Assembly (NCBI RefSeq): GCF_020882245.1
Contig: NC_083599.1
Span: forward strand, 80,161,422-80,225,421
Length of the DNA stretch: 64,000 nucleotides
Reading direction: 5' to 3'
From: Rhopalosiphum padi
Taxonomy: Eukaryota; Arthropoda; Insecta; Hemiptera; Aphididae
In this document: piece by piece, positions 1 through 11,668 of the stretch
Position numbering within the stretch: position 1 is the first letter of the stretch
Layout of the letters: each line of letters opens with the position of its first letter
Made by a program: the position numbers and the translations under genes
Notes under the pieces: model-generated
What the model saw: the letters and a program-made list of their open reading frames with translations, nothing else
The model's database searches: none
What the model was told of the DNA's origin: nothing

Positions 1-254
1 AATCGCATTTTTATCAAATTCTTCAATTTTATTTACTATTGCAGTTCTGTTTCTCTTCTTGTTAGGTGACGAAACTGTACCTTGACTTTTATATTCCGAC
101 AACGTTGTTTGTACTGTTCGTTGTCCGAGACCCGTAGATTTTGAAATTTCGACGATCGTTTGCCTGAAGGTCAACCGGGGGCTGTCTGGATTTTCAAGCT
201 GTCTTTTAGCTAAAGTGTTGTACAGATTAACGACCACTTTCTTTTGACCAGAGC
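1..254 (-). pseudogene. N-terminal helix-turn-helix exon of an IS630/Tc1-like transposase, cut by window edge
   Basis: Read on the minus strand, this stretch stays open from about 254 down to base 1. It encodes a segment starting SSGQKKVVVNLYNTL and continuing through ISKSTGLGQRTVQTTLSEYK, the pattern of a helix-turn-helix domain of the kind that begins IS630/Tc1-type DDE transposases common in aphid genomes. A TTTAG acceptor-like sequence precedes it at about 255-260, but no ATG is visible. The catalytic part would lie beyond the left edge of the window. It sits directly downstream of a mariner-like scrap and a hAT exon on the same strand, so the block is probably a composite of relics and not one gene. 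Family assignment is by recognition only. Confidence 0.55.
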
Positions 255-326
255 TAATTACTAAAGAAAAATTGATATTTTAAAATTAAAATTTTGCATT
301 AGAAAAATAATAATAGAAACGCTTAC

Positions 327-500
327 TTTTCCACGTGGATTTTTTATGACAGGCACCTCATCTGTGGCGTTCATGTTGTATTTTTGAACCAACAAAACCA
401 ACAAAGGTATAGCCTTTAGCTCTTGTGTCGCGTTATGAATAGTTTCGTTAACGTCTTCAAATCTGTGGCCTTTGAGGGTACTTTTCAGTCTCGGAAACAA
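327..500 (-). pseudogene. mariner-type transposase fragment inside a short open frame
   Basis: The minus-strand frame contains the segment RLKSTLKGHRFEDVNETI followed by NATQELKAIP. This matches the C-terminal region of mariner (Mos1/SETMAR-type) transposases, where a similar LKGxRFxxxxxI...ELKAIP stretch lies after the catalytic core. Only about 30 residues are mariner-like; the remainder is not recognised. The frame ends in a donor-like GTAAGCG. No D34D catalytic residues are present, so it is a dead scrap placed between a hAT fragment and the helix-turn-helix exon. Confidence 0.45.
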
Positions 501-553
501 AAAAAAATCACAGGGATCACTATTATATATATAAAGTTAGAATCTAATAAATA

Positions 554-1501
554 TTAACACATACCTTGCCCTCTCATATTGGCCAGGTTTATGCCAATGT
601 TCTCCATCGTGGTCAGCAACGTATTTGCAAGCCCCTTTCCGGTAACGACCTCAACAGGGATAAAGCACAAAAAGTCTTCTCGAATTTTGTATTCATCCAT
701 TTTATCGACAAATCGAGCGCATATTGAAAACTGTTCAATGCCACTCACATCCGTACTTTCGTCAGCAATGACAGAAAAATATCTAGATTTGTTTACACGT
801 TGCACAATATTCGTCGTTATTTGTTTCCCTGCTGCATCAATTATTTCATTTTGAATACGAAAGCTTAAATACGTTGAATTTGCAGCCGCAGTATTTAAAT
901 GATTGGCCAAAGCTTGATCGCCGTTGTCTAAGGCATAACGAAGTAACGCTCTGAAATTCCCGTCGTTTTCTACCGGCATTTTCAATGATAAAGAGCCCTG
1001 ATCTCGATGACCTCTTAATGCTAATCCTTGCCTGCCACACAGCAAAACGGCTCGGACGATCGGAATTAACTTATGTCTGTTTTCGAGTTGTTGTATTTTT
1101 CGCCATTTGTCAATTTCGCTGATCACGTCACTCTTCCGTTTTTCGTAAATCAACTTAAAATTTTGTCCATCCTCCATGGCGTCAAGGTGATATATTTTTT
1201 TTTGGTGTTCTCTAAATTTTTCAAGTGCTTTCTTCCAATCTTGAAACGCAGTCTGAACCAATAAATTTGTGTTCTGATGAGCCCCTTTACCAACAGAATT
1301 TGATCCAAATGAGACACAATAACGGCAATAAGCTCCGTCTTCTGCAGCAGAATACACCAACCACACAAATGAGGGTAACCAAGAATGTTGAAATTTCAAA
1401 TTTCGTTTGCCAGAAGTAGGAAACTTGAAGTCTACATCAGGTATCCAATTATGCACAAGAACTTCATACGAGTACACTTTATTACTATAACAAATTGACA
1501 A
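554..1501 (-). pseudogene. ZMYM1-like hAT transposase, N-terminal to mid fragment
   Basis: The 315-codon open frame encodes a TTF-type zinc finger (around YCRYCVSF, then FREHQKKIYH) at residues about 50-110. It continues with the DUF4371-type hAT core: the LCGRQGLALRGHRDQG signature near residue 155, the NDGNFRALLRYA stretch, and the first catalytic region FSVIADESTDVS near residue 240. The frame ends at RGQG followed by GTATGT, a plausible splice donor, and the second catalytic block and C-terminal dimerisation domain do not follow. The first codon of the frame is TTG, so a real start must be upstream or in another exon. A full-length member has roughly 750-850 residues; less than half is here. 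Confidence 0.75.
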
Positions 1502-1590
1502 TGTAAACTTTTTTTTTAAATTTATTGTTTTATAATATTTAACAATATTAAATTAATATACTATAATTATAAAATAACAACACTTTTTAT

Positions 1591-3443
1591 TTATTTACTT
1601 GTACTTGGGCCGGGGTGGCTGGGCTCTTCTGTTTCATTTTCTTTGTACCATTCATATTTTTTAGATGATTTAACCGATGTAAGTAAAGATGGCTGTGTTT
1701 TAACATACTCGTAAAATTTGGAATAAGTCTTTTTATAATTGTACTTGCACATTATAATACTTTCCACAGTATCAAGCTGAAGACGATTTCGTTCGTCAGT
1801 CCATTGTATTTCCATTAAAGAAAATACACGTTCGACGTTAGCATTGTGGGCTGGTATTGCAAAAACATACTGAGCAATTTTTAAAAGTTCTGAGTGTTGT
1901 TCATCGTGTATTGACACACTAAAAAAACATGGCCATTTTTCACTAGCAATTTTATTATCCCAATCTAATATACTGTTTTTGAATTCTTCGATTTTTTTTT
2001 TTATGTATGTTAGCTGATCAAACAATAAAGAATCATCTAACTGTATGTTTTTATCAGATAAATAAATTATTGTTTCTTCTACGTCACGCCATGCTATCGG
2101 CTCCAATAAAGACATCCAGTCAAAAACATGAAAGTGATTTGTTGAGACCGACCATTTGGTTAAATATGTAATTGCTGTATTGTAAAACTCATCAACTTCT
2201 TCATAAAATGTATGTTTTACTTGATCAGATATTTCTTCTTTTCTCAACATTTCTAGAACTTTTAAACTAATAAATTTATTAATTTGTCTATTTTTTAAGT
2301 TATCTAAAATGGTGCTTAATATTTTTCTTAGTTCAATTATACTCGTTTTAGATTTTTCAATCAATAAAATGTTCTTGTTAAAAATAACGAGTTGTGCATG
2401 TAAAAACCACAAATATGTTTCACTCATCGGACTATTAAATGTGTCTAATAGTATTTTTGGAGGTTTCTCTTCGGACTGAAAAAATGATTTTATTGCAGGC
2501 CACATAGATAGCGTTCTTTCTACTGCTGGTAGCAATGATACCCACCGAGTTTTGGAATGATTTAAAATAGTTCTGTGGTTGATATCCACAAATTCACAGA
2601 AATCTTTTAATTTTTCTGTTCTTACAGTGTAAATAGAAAAGTACCCAAATATTTTAAATATGATCATTTCAGCATCAAAACTAAACGTATTTGCAGCTGT
2701 AGAAATAGTATTGTGCAATATGTGAGCAGAGCAGCCAACACCTTCCAGTTCATTTTGAATGGCTTCTTTTAGTTTAAAAAAAATATTATTTTGTCCTTTT
2801 CTATGAATTCCTCCGAAGTTTGTGTTTGCATTATCTGCACAAAATGCAATGCCTTTTTTAAAAGGTATTTTCAAATTATTTAATGTATCAATACAATATT
2901 GCGAAATTGTTTCTGAACTTTCGTTTTTAAGAGAACTCATTTTTTATTTATTGACTTTTTATACCATCTGACTTTGTAAAGTATTGAATTATTATTGGAA
3001 ATATTTTTTCTGATTTATGATTACTAGCGTCCGTCGCCAAACTAAAGAAAATTGTATTTTCTAAATCTGATTTAAATATATCAACTGTATGTGGAGCTAA
3101 AATGTATTTTACTATTGCAGTGCCTTTAGTTCGTGCGGTTGACATTTTACAAGCAATTTTTGAGTCAGGAAATAATTTTGAATAAAGCGGCGTAGTACAG
3201 TCCAGTGAATTAAATGAATTATGGTGAAAAATTACCTTATAAACATTAACCAACTCTGCAGCAGCTGCCAATTTTTCTTCTTTTGTATCAGGAGTTACAA
3301 AAAACTTGGTCACTTTTTCACTAATATTTACACTTTGAGAATTTTTTTATGTTTGTTACATTTAATATGATCGACTATGTCAGATTTTCCACCGTGGTCA
3401 ACTTGAAGATAGCTTTTGCAAAAAGTGCAATATGCTTCAAATT
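1591..3443 (-). pseudogene. KIAA1586-like hAT transposase, main body, 5' end displaced by a MULE insertion
   Basis: Two minus-strand open frames (2948-3313 and 1591-2940), plus an upstream zinc-finger segment up to 3443, form one gene. In order they show a BED-like finger (YCTFC ... HIKCNKH) at about 3350-3430, a helical region, a middle block with GCSAHILHNT, and the C-terminal hAT dimerisation domain with IPAHNANVERVFSLM. The KIAA1586-like name is recognition only. The frame is broken at an A-run near 3345 and by a stop/frame change at 2941-2948. At 3436-3443 the coding sequence is interrupted by the 15.9-kb MULE; the missing start codon and first 28 codons lie at 19331-19414 on the same strand and rejoin in frame through the duplicated target site. 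The gene is therefore a dead hAT transposase. Confidence 0.8.
3436..3443. repeat. Left target-site duplication of the giant MULE
   Basis: The 8 bases TTCAAATT directly abut the first base of the terminal repeat and recur exactly at 19331-19338 next to the other terminus. The duplicated bases are part of the coding sequence of the split hAT gene, which independently supports the insertion. Confidence 0.85.
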
Positions 3444-3735
3444 GGGGGGCTATAATTGTCCGGAATATAATTCAACGGAATGTAAAAAGCCGGAATCCAA
3501 ATTTACGGACCATAAAAGTGCGGAATGCAATAATCCGGATTTTCAAAAAACGGAATGTAAAAATCCGGAATGTAATACCCCGGACTACAATAATACGGAA
3601 TGTAAATTCTCCGAATGTAAAATCCCGGACCCTAATAATCCGGAATACTATGTTTTGGGACTGTAAAAACGCGGATTGTAAGAATCCGGAATATAAAATT
3701 CCGGAATGTAAATTTACGGAAACAATATTAGTGTT
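3444..3735. repeat. Left terminal repeat of the giant MULE, 15-bp tandem units
   Basis: About 19 imperfect units of 15 bp, each carrying CGGAATGTAAAA or a close variant, run through this segment (for example around 3475-3490, 3540-3570, 3595-3620 and 3690-3720). The short open frames seen here are by-products of the period being a multiple of three. The same unit in reverse orientation makes up 19020-19330. Confidence 0.8.
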
Positions 3736-3880
3736 TCCCAAAATGCTAAAAAAAAATGTAACCTATACAATATTACAGAGTTGGCGCTACTTAATATTAG
3801 ATTATTAACGTTGATTATATACCAGAGGCGGTTAGGTTAGGTGGTGGTTCGAGGGGAGTGGACAATAGCCTCCCTGGAAT

Positions 3881-4138
3881 ATGTTAGAGGGCGATATTAT
3901 TTTTTACGGCGGCTATAAAAAAAATAATATAATAGCTAAATACAGCTTTATTTTACAAATATATGAACTAGTTGACCCTTCAGAAATACGTAAAGATGCA
4001 AACAAATTAAAAATTTTATATAAACATGATCTAGATGAATCTTTTGAAAATGAATGTGCTAATTTACAAAATGTATTAAAATTAGCTATCAACCCTCCTA
4101 AAACCTTGTTAGACATGAGTAAATTTGTAAAAGTATAA
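3881..4138 (+). pseudogene. Possible C-terminal hAT transposase scrap
   Basis: An 85-codon frame with a segment resembling the region before the hAT dimerisation domain (LKILYKHDLDESFENECANL). It lacks both catalytic blocks and the C-terminal ERSFS-type motif. It lies just inside the left terminal repeat of the giant MULE, so it is probably an inserted or captured scrap. Similarity is weak and by eye. Confidence 0.3.
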
Positions 4139-4253
4139 CAATTAGTTACAATTTTTCTATAATATGTTGATGTAGCTTTAAGAATGTTCCTGTGTAATTT
4201 GGCCTTCGACTGAAAGGTCTATTTCTACATTTCGTCAAATAGAAAATTATTTA

Positions 4254-6035
4254 GGTACCCGCCGTTTTTTCCGAATCGAAATTCCCGAATGGACTTTTTA
4301 TCGAATGTCGTTTTATCCGAAAATCCGAAAACCCGAAACCTTTTTTCCCGAACGACTTTTTCCCGACGGTTATTGTTCCCGAAATAAAAATTTTTAAAAA
4401 TTTAAAAATGTTGTTATAACTGTGAGCTGTAATGACTAGGTATGTATTTTCTATACATTATAACTAAAATACAGCTGTTGCTATACATTCTAATCTTTTC
4501 TAATCTTTTTTTTCTCCGTGCGATAAACGGGCACATGTAGAATCGCATGTTTGCCATTATTGCACTTTACCGTCGCTGATTTATATTTTACACCGATATT
4601 TGTGTTATTATTATTATTATTATTATCGTTTGTATCTTTTATCTATGGTATACAAGTAAAACGTAATCGTTGTAATCGTAAAGCCGCGTTATTCGAGTGC
4701 TATCGACCGTCGTTATACTTTCCAGTGCATTTTATTGTAAATAATATAAGATTATATACTTAGCAAAATCATTTTAATTTTATTTTAATCTATCACCATG
4801 GCTGAAATTAAAATTTTGAGTGAAACAAAATTAATTTGTGGAGGTTTTATTTATGTGCGTTCTAAATTACCAGTCAACGGTAAAACATACTGGGAATGTC
4901 AAAAGTTACGTAAAAAAGAGTGCAAAGCAAGAGTTATTACTGCGTTCAATATTTTTGAAAATAAAAATTATTTTGTACGAGAATCAACGTTGGACGATCA
5001 CGCCCATGTTCCCAACCAAGAAGAGTGTGAAGCAGAGATCATCAAATATTCTTTGAAGCGGAAAGCTGAGGACCAACCACAACTACCACCTGCTCAAATA
5101 TTACGTACAGAGATGGCTGGCTTATCTGACGGGGTTCTCAGTCAACTACCTAACCGTGATAATTTAAAAAAATCAATGCGTAAAGTCCGGAGGTATTTAT
5201 TTTTTTTTCAAATTTCCACGAATCCAATTTAATTTTTATGTATTTTACACATACCTAAGGAAAAATTTGCCGCCCAATCCAAAAACACTTAATGACTTTG
5301 GTACTCTTCCCGATCGGTATCAAAAGACGCTTACGGGTGAACATTTTTCGGTTCAGTATGCCACTGTGCTAAGAGCAGTACAATCTTCATTTAACGAACA
5401 CAGGATTGTTTGTGAACCGGCTAAGATCATGACTGACTTTGAAAAATCTATAATCAACGCTTGTCAAGAAGTTTATCCAAATTGTCCTCTCAGTTGTTGC
5501 TTTTTTCATTTCGGTCAATCAATGTATCGACAAATTCAATCTGTTGGTCTTCAAGCCACATACAATGACCCTGATGATCGTTCATTAAAAATGTACAGTC
5601 ATATGATGCTAGCGTTGGCATTCGTACCTTTGGCTGAAGTACCTCGCATTTTCTCGCTTTTGAAAAATGACGCGCCTGAAGATTTATTACCAATTTTGGA
5701 ATATTTTGAAAAAAATTATGTTGTAGGAGTAATAGCTAGAGGGCGAAGACGAGGAATTCTTCCACGTTATCCGCCAGAAATTTGGAATCAGCACCAAGCC
5801 GCTCTAACTGGTTCACACAAAACCAACAATGTAAGTGAGGGGTGGCACAATCGCTTCCAGCTTGTTTTTAAATTATTTTTATAAAACACCATTCGGGAAA
5901 AAGTTCATTCGGGAATTTCGATTCGGGAAAAAGGCGTTCGGAAAAAAAGGTTTCGGGTTTTCGGATTTTCGGATAAAATACCATTCGGGAAAAAGTCCAT
6001 TCGGGAATTTTGATTCGGGAAAAATACCGGTAACC
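4254..6035 (+). mobile_element. Small MULE with 9-bp TSD, internally deleted
   Basis: The exact 9-bp duplication AATTATTTA lies at 4245-4253 and 6036-6044. The ends are inverted for about 130 bp, from GGTACCCGCC on the left and GGTTACCGGT on the right (reverse complement), with further matching blocks such as TTCCCGAATGGAC and ATCCGAAAATCCGAAAACCC. The terminal repeats again have a roughly 15-16-bp rhythm of TTTTCCCGAA units, related in style but not in sequence to those of the enclosing element. Inside is one two-exon FLYWCH/MULE transposase gene lacking the first catalytic aspartate region. The TSD length is typical for MULEs. Confidence 0.88.
4798..5884 (+). pseudogene. FLYWCH zinc-finger MULE transposase, internally deleted
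   Basis: Exon 1 (4798 to about 5191) starts at an ATG and encodes a FLYWCH-type finger (YWECQKLRKKECKARVI ... HAHVP, residues about 15-65) and a basic linker. It ends in the donor AG|GTATTTA. The second exon starts near 5260 after an AG and covers the conserved block up to LTGEHF, then jumps to a region with the second catalytic aspartate (IMTDFEKSI), a cysteine/histidine pair (CCFFHFGQ) and a third-acidic-residue motif (NNVSEGWHNRF). The stretch that should hold the first catalytic aspartate is missing after GEHF, so the protein should not cut DNA. The C-terminus runs straight into the right terminal repeat and has lost its normal end. As it is flanked by good ends, it could be mobilised by a related transposase. 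Confidence 0.75.
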
Positions 6036-6337
6036 AATTATTTAAGATGTCTAGCTATATCTTCAGGAAGATCTGAGGATTAAATAGTGTTGCAGTTCTA
6101 AACATAAAAGCTACTCTCATACAAATTTAGAATTATTCAGATGCAATAAAAACATTTGCAGCAAAACAAGTAAGGAAAAAAACTGAAATAAAGATTATAA
6201 ATTGTAATGCGTATATAATATATTTTAGTAGGTATATACTATATGTATTATATTTCATGTTGTTATATATTATAGTATTAATATTATATTATACTATTAT
6301 TTGAATATATTATTATTTACCTTTCACTGTTTTATTC

Positions 6338-6423
6338 ATAGGCGCAACTAGGGGGGTCTAAGCCCCCACGGGTTGCTAATATAAATTTAGCCTACCCAGA
6401 AATAGAGCTCTAGTTGCGCCTAT
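6338..6423. mobile_element. 86-bp palindromic MITE
   Basis: Perfect 14-bp inverted ends ATAGGCGCAACTAG at 6338-6351 and 6410-6423 enclose about 58 bp. There is no coding capacity. No clear target duplication was found, so it could be a fold-back relic. Confidence 0.6.
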
Positions 6424-7549
6424 GGTTTTATTTTTATTTTTAAATGATTTGTTTATTTTATTCAAATACTAAATTGGATTCCACAAGTCCATATAAATAT
6501 AATTAAAGTATTACTTACTATAAGTAGTTATAAAATTAATCATAAGCAAAGTCGTAGGCACCAAAATCTTAAATACGGCTCTGATTGTAACAATATAATA
6601 CCTAAAGGGTATTAAGAAATCAGTACGAATTTAAAAACACCATAACAAATTTTATTAAGAATGAAAAAATGTTCACACATAGTTCTGAAAATATCGAAAA
6701 AATACTTTGTGTCTTTGTTAGTTTAAATTATTTTACCGAAATGAATAATTATATAATAATAATAATATATAAATATTATTAAATACTTTTCCTCTATATT
6801 TACTTCAGTGGTGTAATTGAGAATGTTCCATAAAAAAAATAAATAAATAAATAGACCAACTTTGTCCACCACACCACCCGTAACTACATTTTATATCTCA
6901 TTATGTATATCAATATACTTATTTTATATTACATATTTCTCTAATTTTTTTAAAATTGTTATTAATATTTTTATAAATTATTAAATACTATTTTTTTTTT
7001 AATAGACTAATTCAAATGTTTTATAATGATTAATATGACATAATACTATAATAGTTACTAAATAAACCGCAGTCTACTATGTTTAATAATGTTTAGAATT
7101 TTGAATAATTCTTGGCTTCTTTAAAAAAAAAATCCAATATAGTATTGTAAGTGGTTGATTTGTTTTTTTTTTTTACTCCATTTTGATTTTTGGTTTAGCA
7201 AAATATAAAATTCTATGTGTTCATTGAAAAATGTTAAAGTCGTTACAGTGACAGTGTGTAAACATATAGTGTTTAGTGTCTAAACACTCTAAACGACGCG
7301 CGACGTCGCGAAAGTTAATGCAGGTACTCTGTGACAGCGCGCGTAGTATTCACTAATCACTATTCATTAATATCAATTATTTTCGATGGGGGGGATATAT
7401 GTTATTAGAAAAGACCAGATTTAATTCTATTAAAGACACACAAAAACTGTTTAATTATACCAAAAAGTACATAAAAATTGCATAATAAATTGCACTGTAA
7501 AAATACAAGTCATATAAAAAAACTTTAAGTTCTTAATTATAATTAAATT
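6424..7549. other. AT-rich stretch without a recognisable gene
   Basis: No open frame with recognisable motifs was seen. There is a short GC-rich patch near 7295-7345 with several CGCG dinucleotides. The remainder is simple AT-rich sequence with poly-A and poly-T tracts. Confidence 0.5.
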
Positions 7550-7559
7550 AATTTAAAAA

Positions 7560-8260
7560 AAAATTGATGAATGTAGGTATTACTTTTTGAATAAAAATTA
7601 ATAATTAAATATATTTCCAAAATATGTTCATTAAAATTAAATCTTTTATTACTTAAAATATGTTTGTACAAAGAAAAAATACGTTCTACTTCTACATTAC
7701 TAGTTATTAGTGCATATTAAAAAAAACTCAATAATGTAGGCGTTATATCTAAATAAACATCTGACACAACTCCATAGTAAAATTTAACAGTTTTATATGT
7801 TGTATCCTTTATTTTTTTTTCAATTATATATACATACATTTATCTAGTTTTTTTTTCCGTTTGGACCAGGAATATTTGTTAAAATATCTTCAGATTTCCT
7901 AAACCTATTCATACTTTAAGTAGCTCACTATACGATTCTTCCAAGTTTCTAAGATTAATGGATAACTCAGATAAGTGTAATTGTATGAATACCATAAACC
8001 ACATTTTACTGCATTATATTGTACAAGTTGTTTCAACTTTTTCACACTTATGGGGATTAATATCGTTTTTTAAACCTTTATAATCACAATTAAAAAAAAA
8101 TTAAAAATTATTTGCATAGAAAATTGCAGCAATAACCATGTTTCTGGCCTTGTAATAATAGATTCGGGAATCGGGAGGTAAAGGTATACCCAGCAGTTCT
8201 TTTCTGTATTTATTTATTCTCGATGGTATTACTTTTAAGAAAGCTTTTTTTCCTAAAATA
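7560..8260 (-). pseudogene. Degenerate hAT transposase C-terminal relic
   Basis: On the minus strand, 7620-7710 reads as TSNVEVERIFSLYKHILS, the hAT dimerisation signature (N/S-V-E-R-x-FS). Upstream, at 8130-8190, there is a scrambled trace of the preceding block in different frames (around TRPETWLLLQF and IAAIFYA). Many stops and frame changes separate the pieces. A hAT-like terminus (CAGTAGCGTGCCC on the minus strand) lies at about 8629-8644, perhaps one end of the dead element. The other end was not found. Confidence 0.5.
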
Positions 8261-8644
8261 AACGAAATAAGTTACATATGTATTTAGATTTTATATATTA
8301 AAATAATTACCATTGTTAAATAATCTATTTATATAATAACGAATTTAGTTTAGTTAAGTATTTTGTTCATTAAAACACTAGGTAAATTTAAAAAAAAATT
8401 CAAAAACGTGAAAATTGCAAAAAATTGCATTATAAAATGAATAGACAGAGAATGAGAGAACATAAAGTATATAATTATAATAAAATCTATATATTATAAT
8501 AAATATAATTTATAAGCAATAACTTAGCAATAACCAGTAACAAATCTAGTATCAATAATTTATTTTCCGAAAGTCAGCAAAAAAAAAGTCAATGGGGAGC
8601 ATATAACCCCTAACCTCCCCCCCCCCCTATGGGCACGCTACTGA

Positions 8645-10865
8645 GTTTAATAGTTTATATTATGAATTAACGTGAAATATAATATATAAACAAGTAATGA
8701 CATAATATGAGCTCATGTAATAGTAAGTATCATAATTCATAATTACCGATAAAATAATAATTATATTATAGTATTATGAAATGATTACTTATTCTCGATA
8801 ATCTATTTTATAATTCGTTCAAACAATTTGCACAATGTATGAAATATACTAAATATTATAGATACCTATTTATAGGCGAACAGCCTGTATAGATATTTAT
8901 TTATAAACTAAAATTATTATTATTATACTCGTAATAACAAACAACGGTGCTACGCCACCGTACACAGAGCGCTGATCCTCGCTCTTATCGCAGATAGCAA
9001 AAATAATGTAAGTATGTAACATAGTCCCGTGTGTTATTTTATTTGTTTACATAAAATGAGACTACAATATTATAAACCAAATCAGGAAACTAGTGGCTAC
9101 TTATGTAAAAAATCCTAATAATGTATAAAAAAAAAGGTAATTTAAGTAATATAAGTGGACAGGTGGTACATTAAAATGTGTATATTTATATGGATGTCAC
9201 AGACTTTCGCTAAATTAGAAAAAGTCATTCCTTTTTCTGCAGTTATAAATCGAATTTTTAATTATATTTTTGAGTAACTGTAATATGATCTCAATTTAAA
9301 CCAATAAATATATAACAACTGACCATATTGTTAACAAAACTATGTAAATATAGCATTATATTTAGGCCCAGTTGACCATGACCAAAGGTATTAACAAATT
9401 GTAATTATTGAGGATTACAAATAGAAATAAAAATTTAATATCTAACGAATAGAAAAAAATATTTAATAGCAATATCCAGTATTTAAAATACTTCCAAAAT
9501 AAAAACAGTTATTTAAAAAAGCATCGAATGCATAAAAAAAATATTTGGATATATCTACTCAAAAACTTAACAACACTGGTAGTTACATTAATTAAAAGCA
9601 CGGTAGATTATAATCTACCGTGGTTAAAAGACATATCTATGCACTAATGTATCTGTATGCAGCGTGGTCACGTGGATACTTTTTTTTTAGTTGGTCATTG
9701 ACACGTTTGTAATCGTTAGTATATTACCTTTACCGGCTTTACCTCCTTTATATATTTGTTTTGGAACAGTATGAATACGTGTCACGGCTTTTAAGCAATT
9801 AAAAGTTTCCATACATATTTTTTTCTATTACCTATGCCCCCCCCCCCCAGTATTCAAAATATCTAGAGGCCCTCGGTAGCCGGCAGTGTTAGACCGAAAC
9901 TGACTACATTGTTCACCAAGTCACACATAAGTACAATACTACTCGCTAAATGGAGGTAGATAAAGGTCTGTGAAATATCTCACAAAGCAAGTATCTAAGT
10001 GTAATTGTTCAAAATCATAATGAGCTATGTTTAACTTTGTAGTTGTCATATTCTACTTGCTAAAATCGTATACATACTTTAAACACGGTAAAAACTCACG
10101 AAGAAAGCAATCGCCGATCACAGGAATTAGAATTTAACAGGGCACTATTAACGAAGATTAGCATTAACGCTTAGCTATATGATTTAATTGTTAGAGTAAT
10201 GTCACTTTTTTTTATCCATAATCAAGTACCTAACACTCATCATTAGTCCTATAGGACGAACAGAGGCATTTTGGGCTGACTTGATGACATTATAATAGAC
10301 GCATTGTATATCCGTTTAACGGCCAATATAGGAAAATCATACTTCACCAAAATGATAGTGTGGCATTACGATTGAATTTAAAGCTAGTTATCCAACTTTA
10401 TGAATAGAATATTTTTGAGATGCCAAATTAATTTTGTATAATATTATAAATCAAATCTTAACATTTTTAATTTTCCTTTTTCAATTTTTTTTTATAAACA
10501 GAATTTGTCAGTACATTATCTTGAAAATATTCTGAAAAGAAAATTCGAGTGTTTGTGTGTTTAAGCTCCAAATTTAACATCTAGCCACAGTTTAAATTGT
10601 ACTTATCGTAATTTTGCTATATTGCTCATAAACACATAATATAGAAAGAGATAAGTATGCAAGTTTATCTAGACGTAATAATAATATAATATATTTATCT
10701 TGTCAAACTTTGTATATAGCAACGATGTTGATATTAAGTTTATGGTTATGAAAAAAATTAGTGAAATATTACAATATATTTATTGTAAACATGAAAATAA
10801 TTTTGTCAAGATAAAAATTCAATTCTACAAAAATAAGTGTATATTACTTATACATAGTTAAGAGG
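8645..10865. other. AT-rich stretch without a recognisable gene, one perfect palindrome
   Basis: No coding region could be supported. A 24-bp perfect palindrome lies at 9599-9622. The (C)n run at 9838-9849 and the preceding text resemble decayed element ends. Confidence 0.45.
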
Positions 10866-11254
10866 ACATTTTACACGCATAACGCATGTGTTGTCTCTGT
10901 CTTACACATGTAAGACTACCAAATGTTCGTTCACTAATTTCAATAATGTGCCTTTAGTTTTGATATTAGAGTGAATTGACCTATTATAAAATTAAAAGGT
11001 AAGATTATTATTTTTAAGTAAATTATGACCTATTTGACACTGTATATTTTAAAATGATCATAATTTACTTAAAAATATTAATAAAGAAAAGGCTTCGTGG
11101 GGCCCTAGATAATAATCTCACATTTAAATTTTATAATAGAGGTAAATTCACTCTAATATTAAGATTAATAGCACACTATTGAAACTGGAAAACGAACATT
11201 TTCCATGTCGTTTAACTCGTAAGCGTCGTGTAAAATGGAGACAACACACGCGGC
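10866..11254. mobile_element. Fold-back (long inverted repeat) element, about 390 bp
   Basis: The left arm (about 10884-11045) and the right arm (about 11048-11250) are imperfect reverse complements over their whole length. Matching blocks include TGTGTTGTCTC, AATGTTCGTT, ATATTAGAGTGAATT and TAAGTAAATTATGA. Only a few bases separate the arms near 11045-11060. Transcribed, it would form a long hairpin. It has no coding capacity. Confidence 0.7.
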
Positions 11255-11668
11255 CATATATATTACATGTAATATCACTAGAAAAATTATATTTTTACGA
11301 TGCACGAAGATATTTATAAAACAATTCTGTATTAAAACCATTATAAAATAACCAGTTTAAACGATTACGAATTGGCGGGGCAACATAAACAAAAATCATA
11401 TCGATCACTAAAATATATATATATAATTTTCATAAAAATTATATAAAATTAAATATTTCATCAAATCAAAATAAGACTATTTTTAAAAAATTAATCTACC
11501 ATAATAATTCTTGTTTACATAAATAACACATCACTATTTAAATATTAAACCATTGTTAAATCATTTGTTCACAAGATTTTGCTCTGTGCACATCCCAGTA
11601 ATTTACTTGTCAGTAAATCAGTTATTTAATTAATTAAATTATTTAATCGTCATACATTTTTTCACATC

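Noticed and set aside
3472..3808. Overlapping open frames of 89-130 codons on both strands
   Set aside because: They are produced by the 15-bp period of the MULE terminal repeat, which keeps all frames free of stops; the protein text is a simple repeat.
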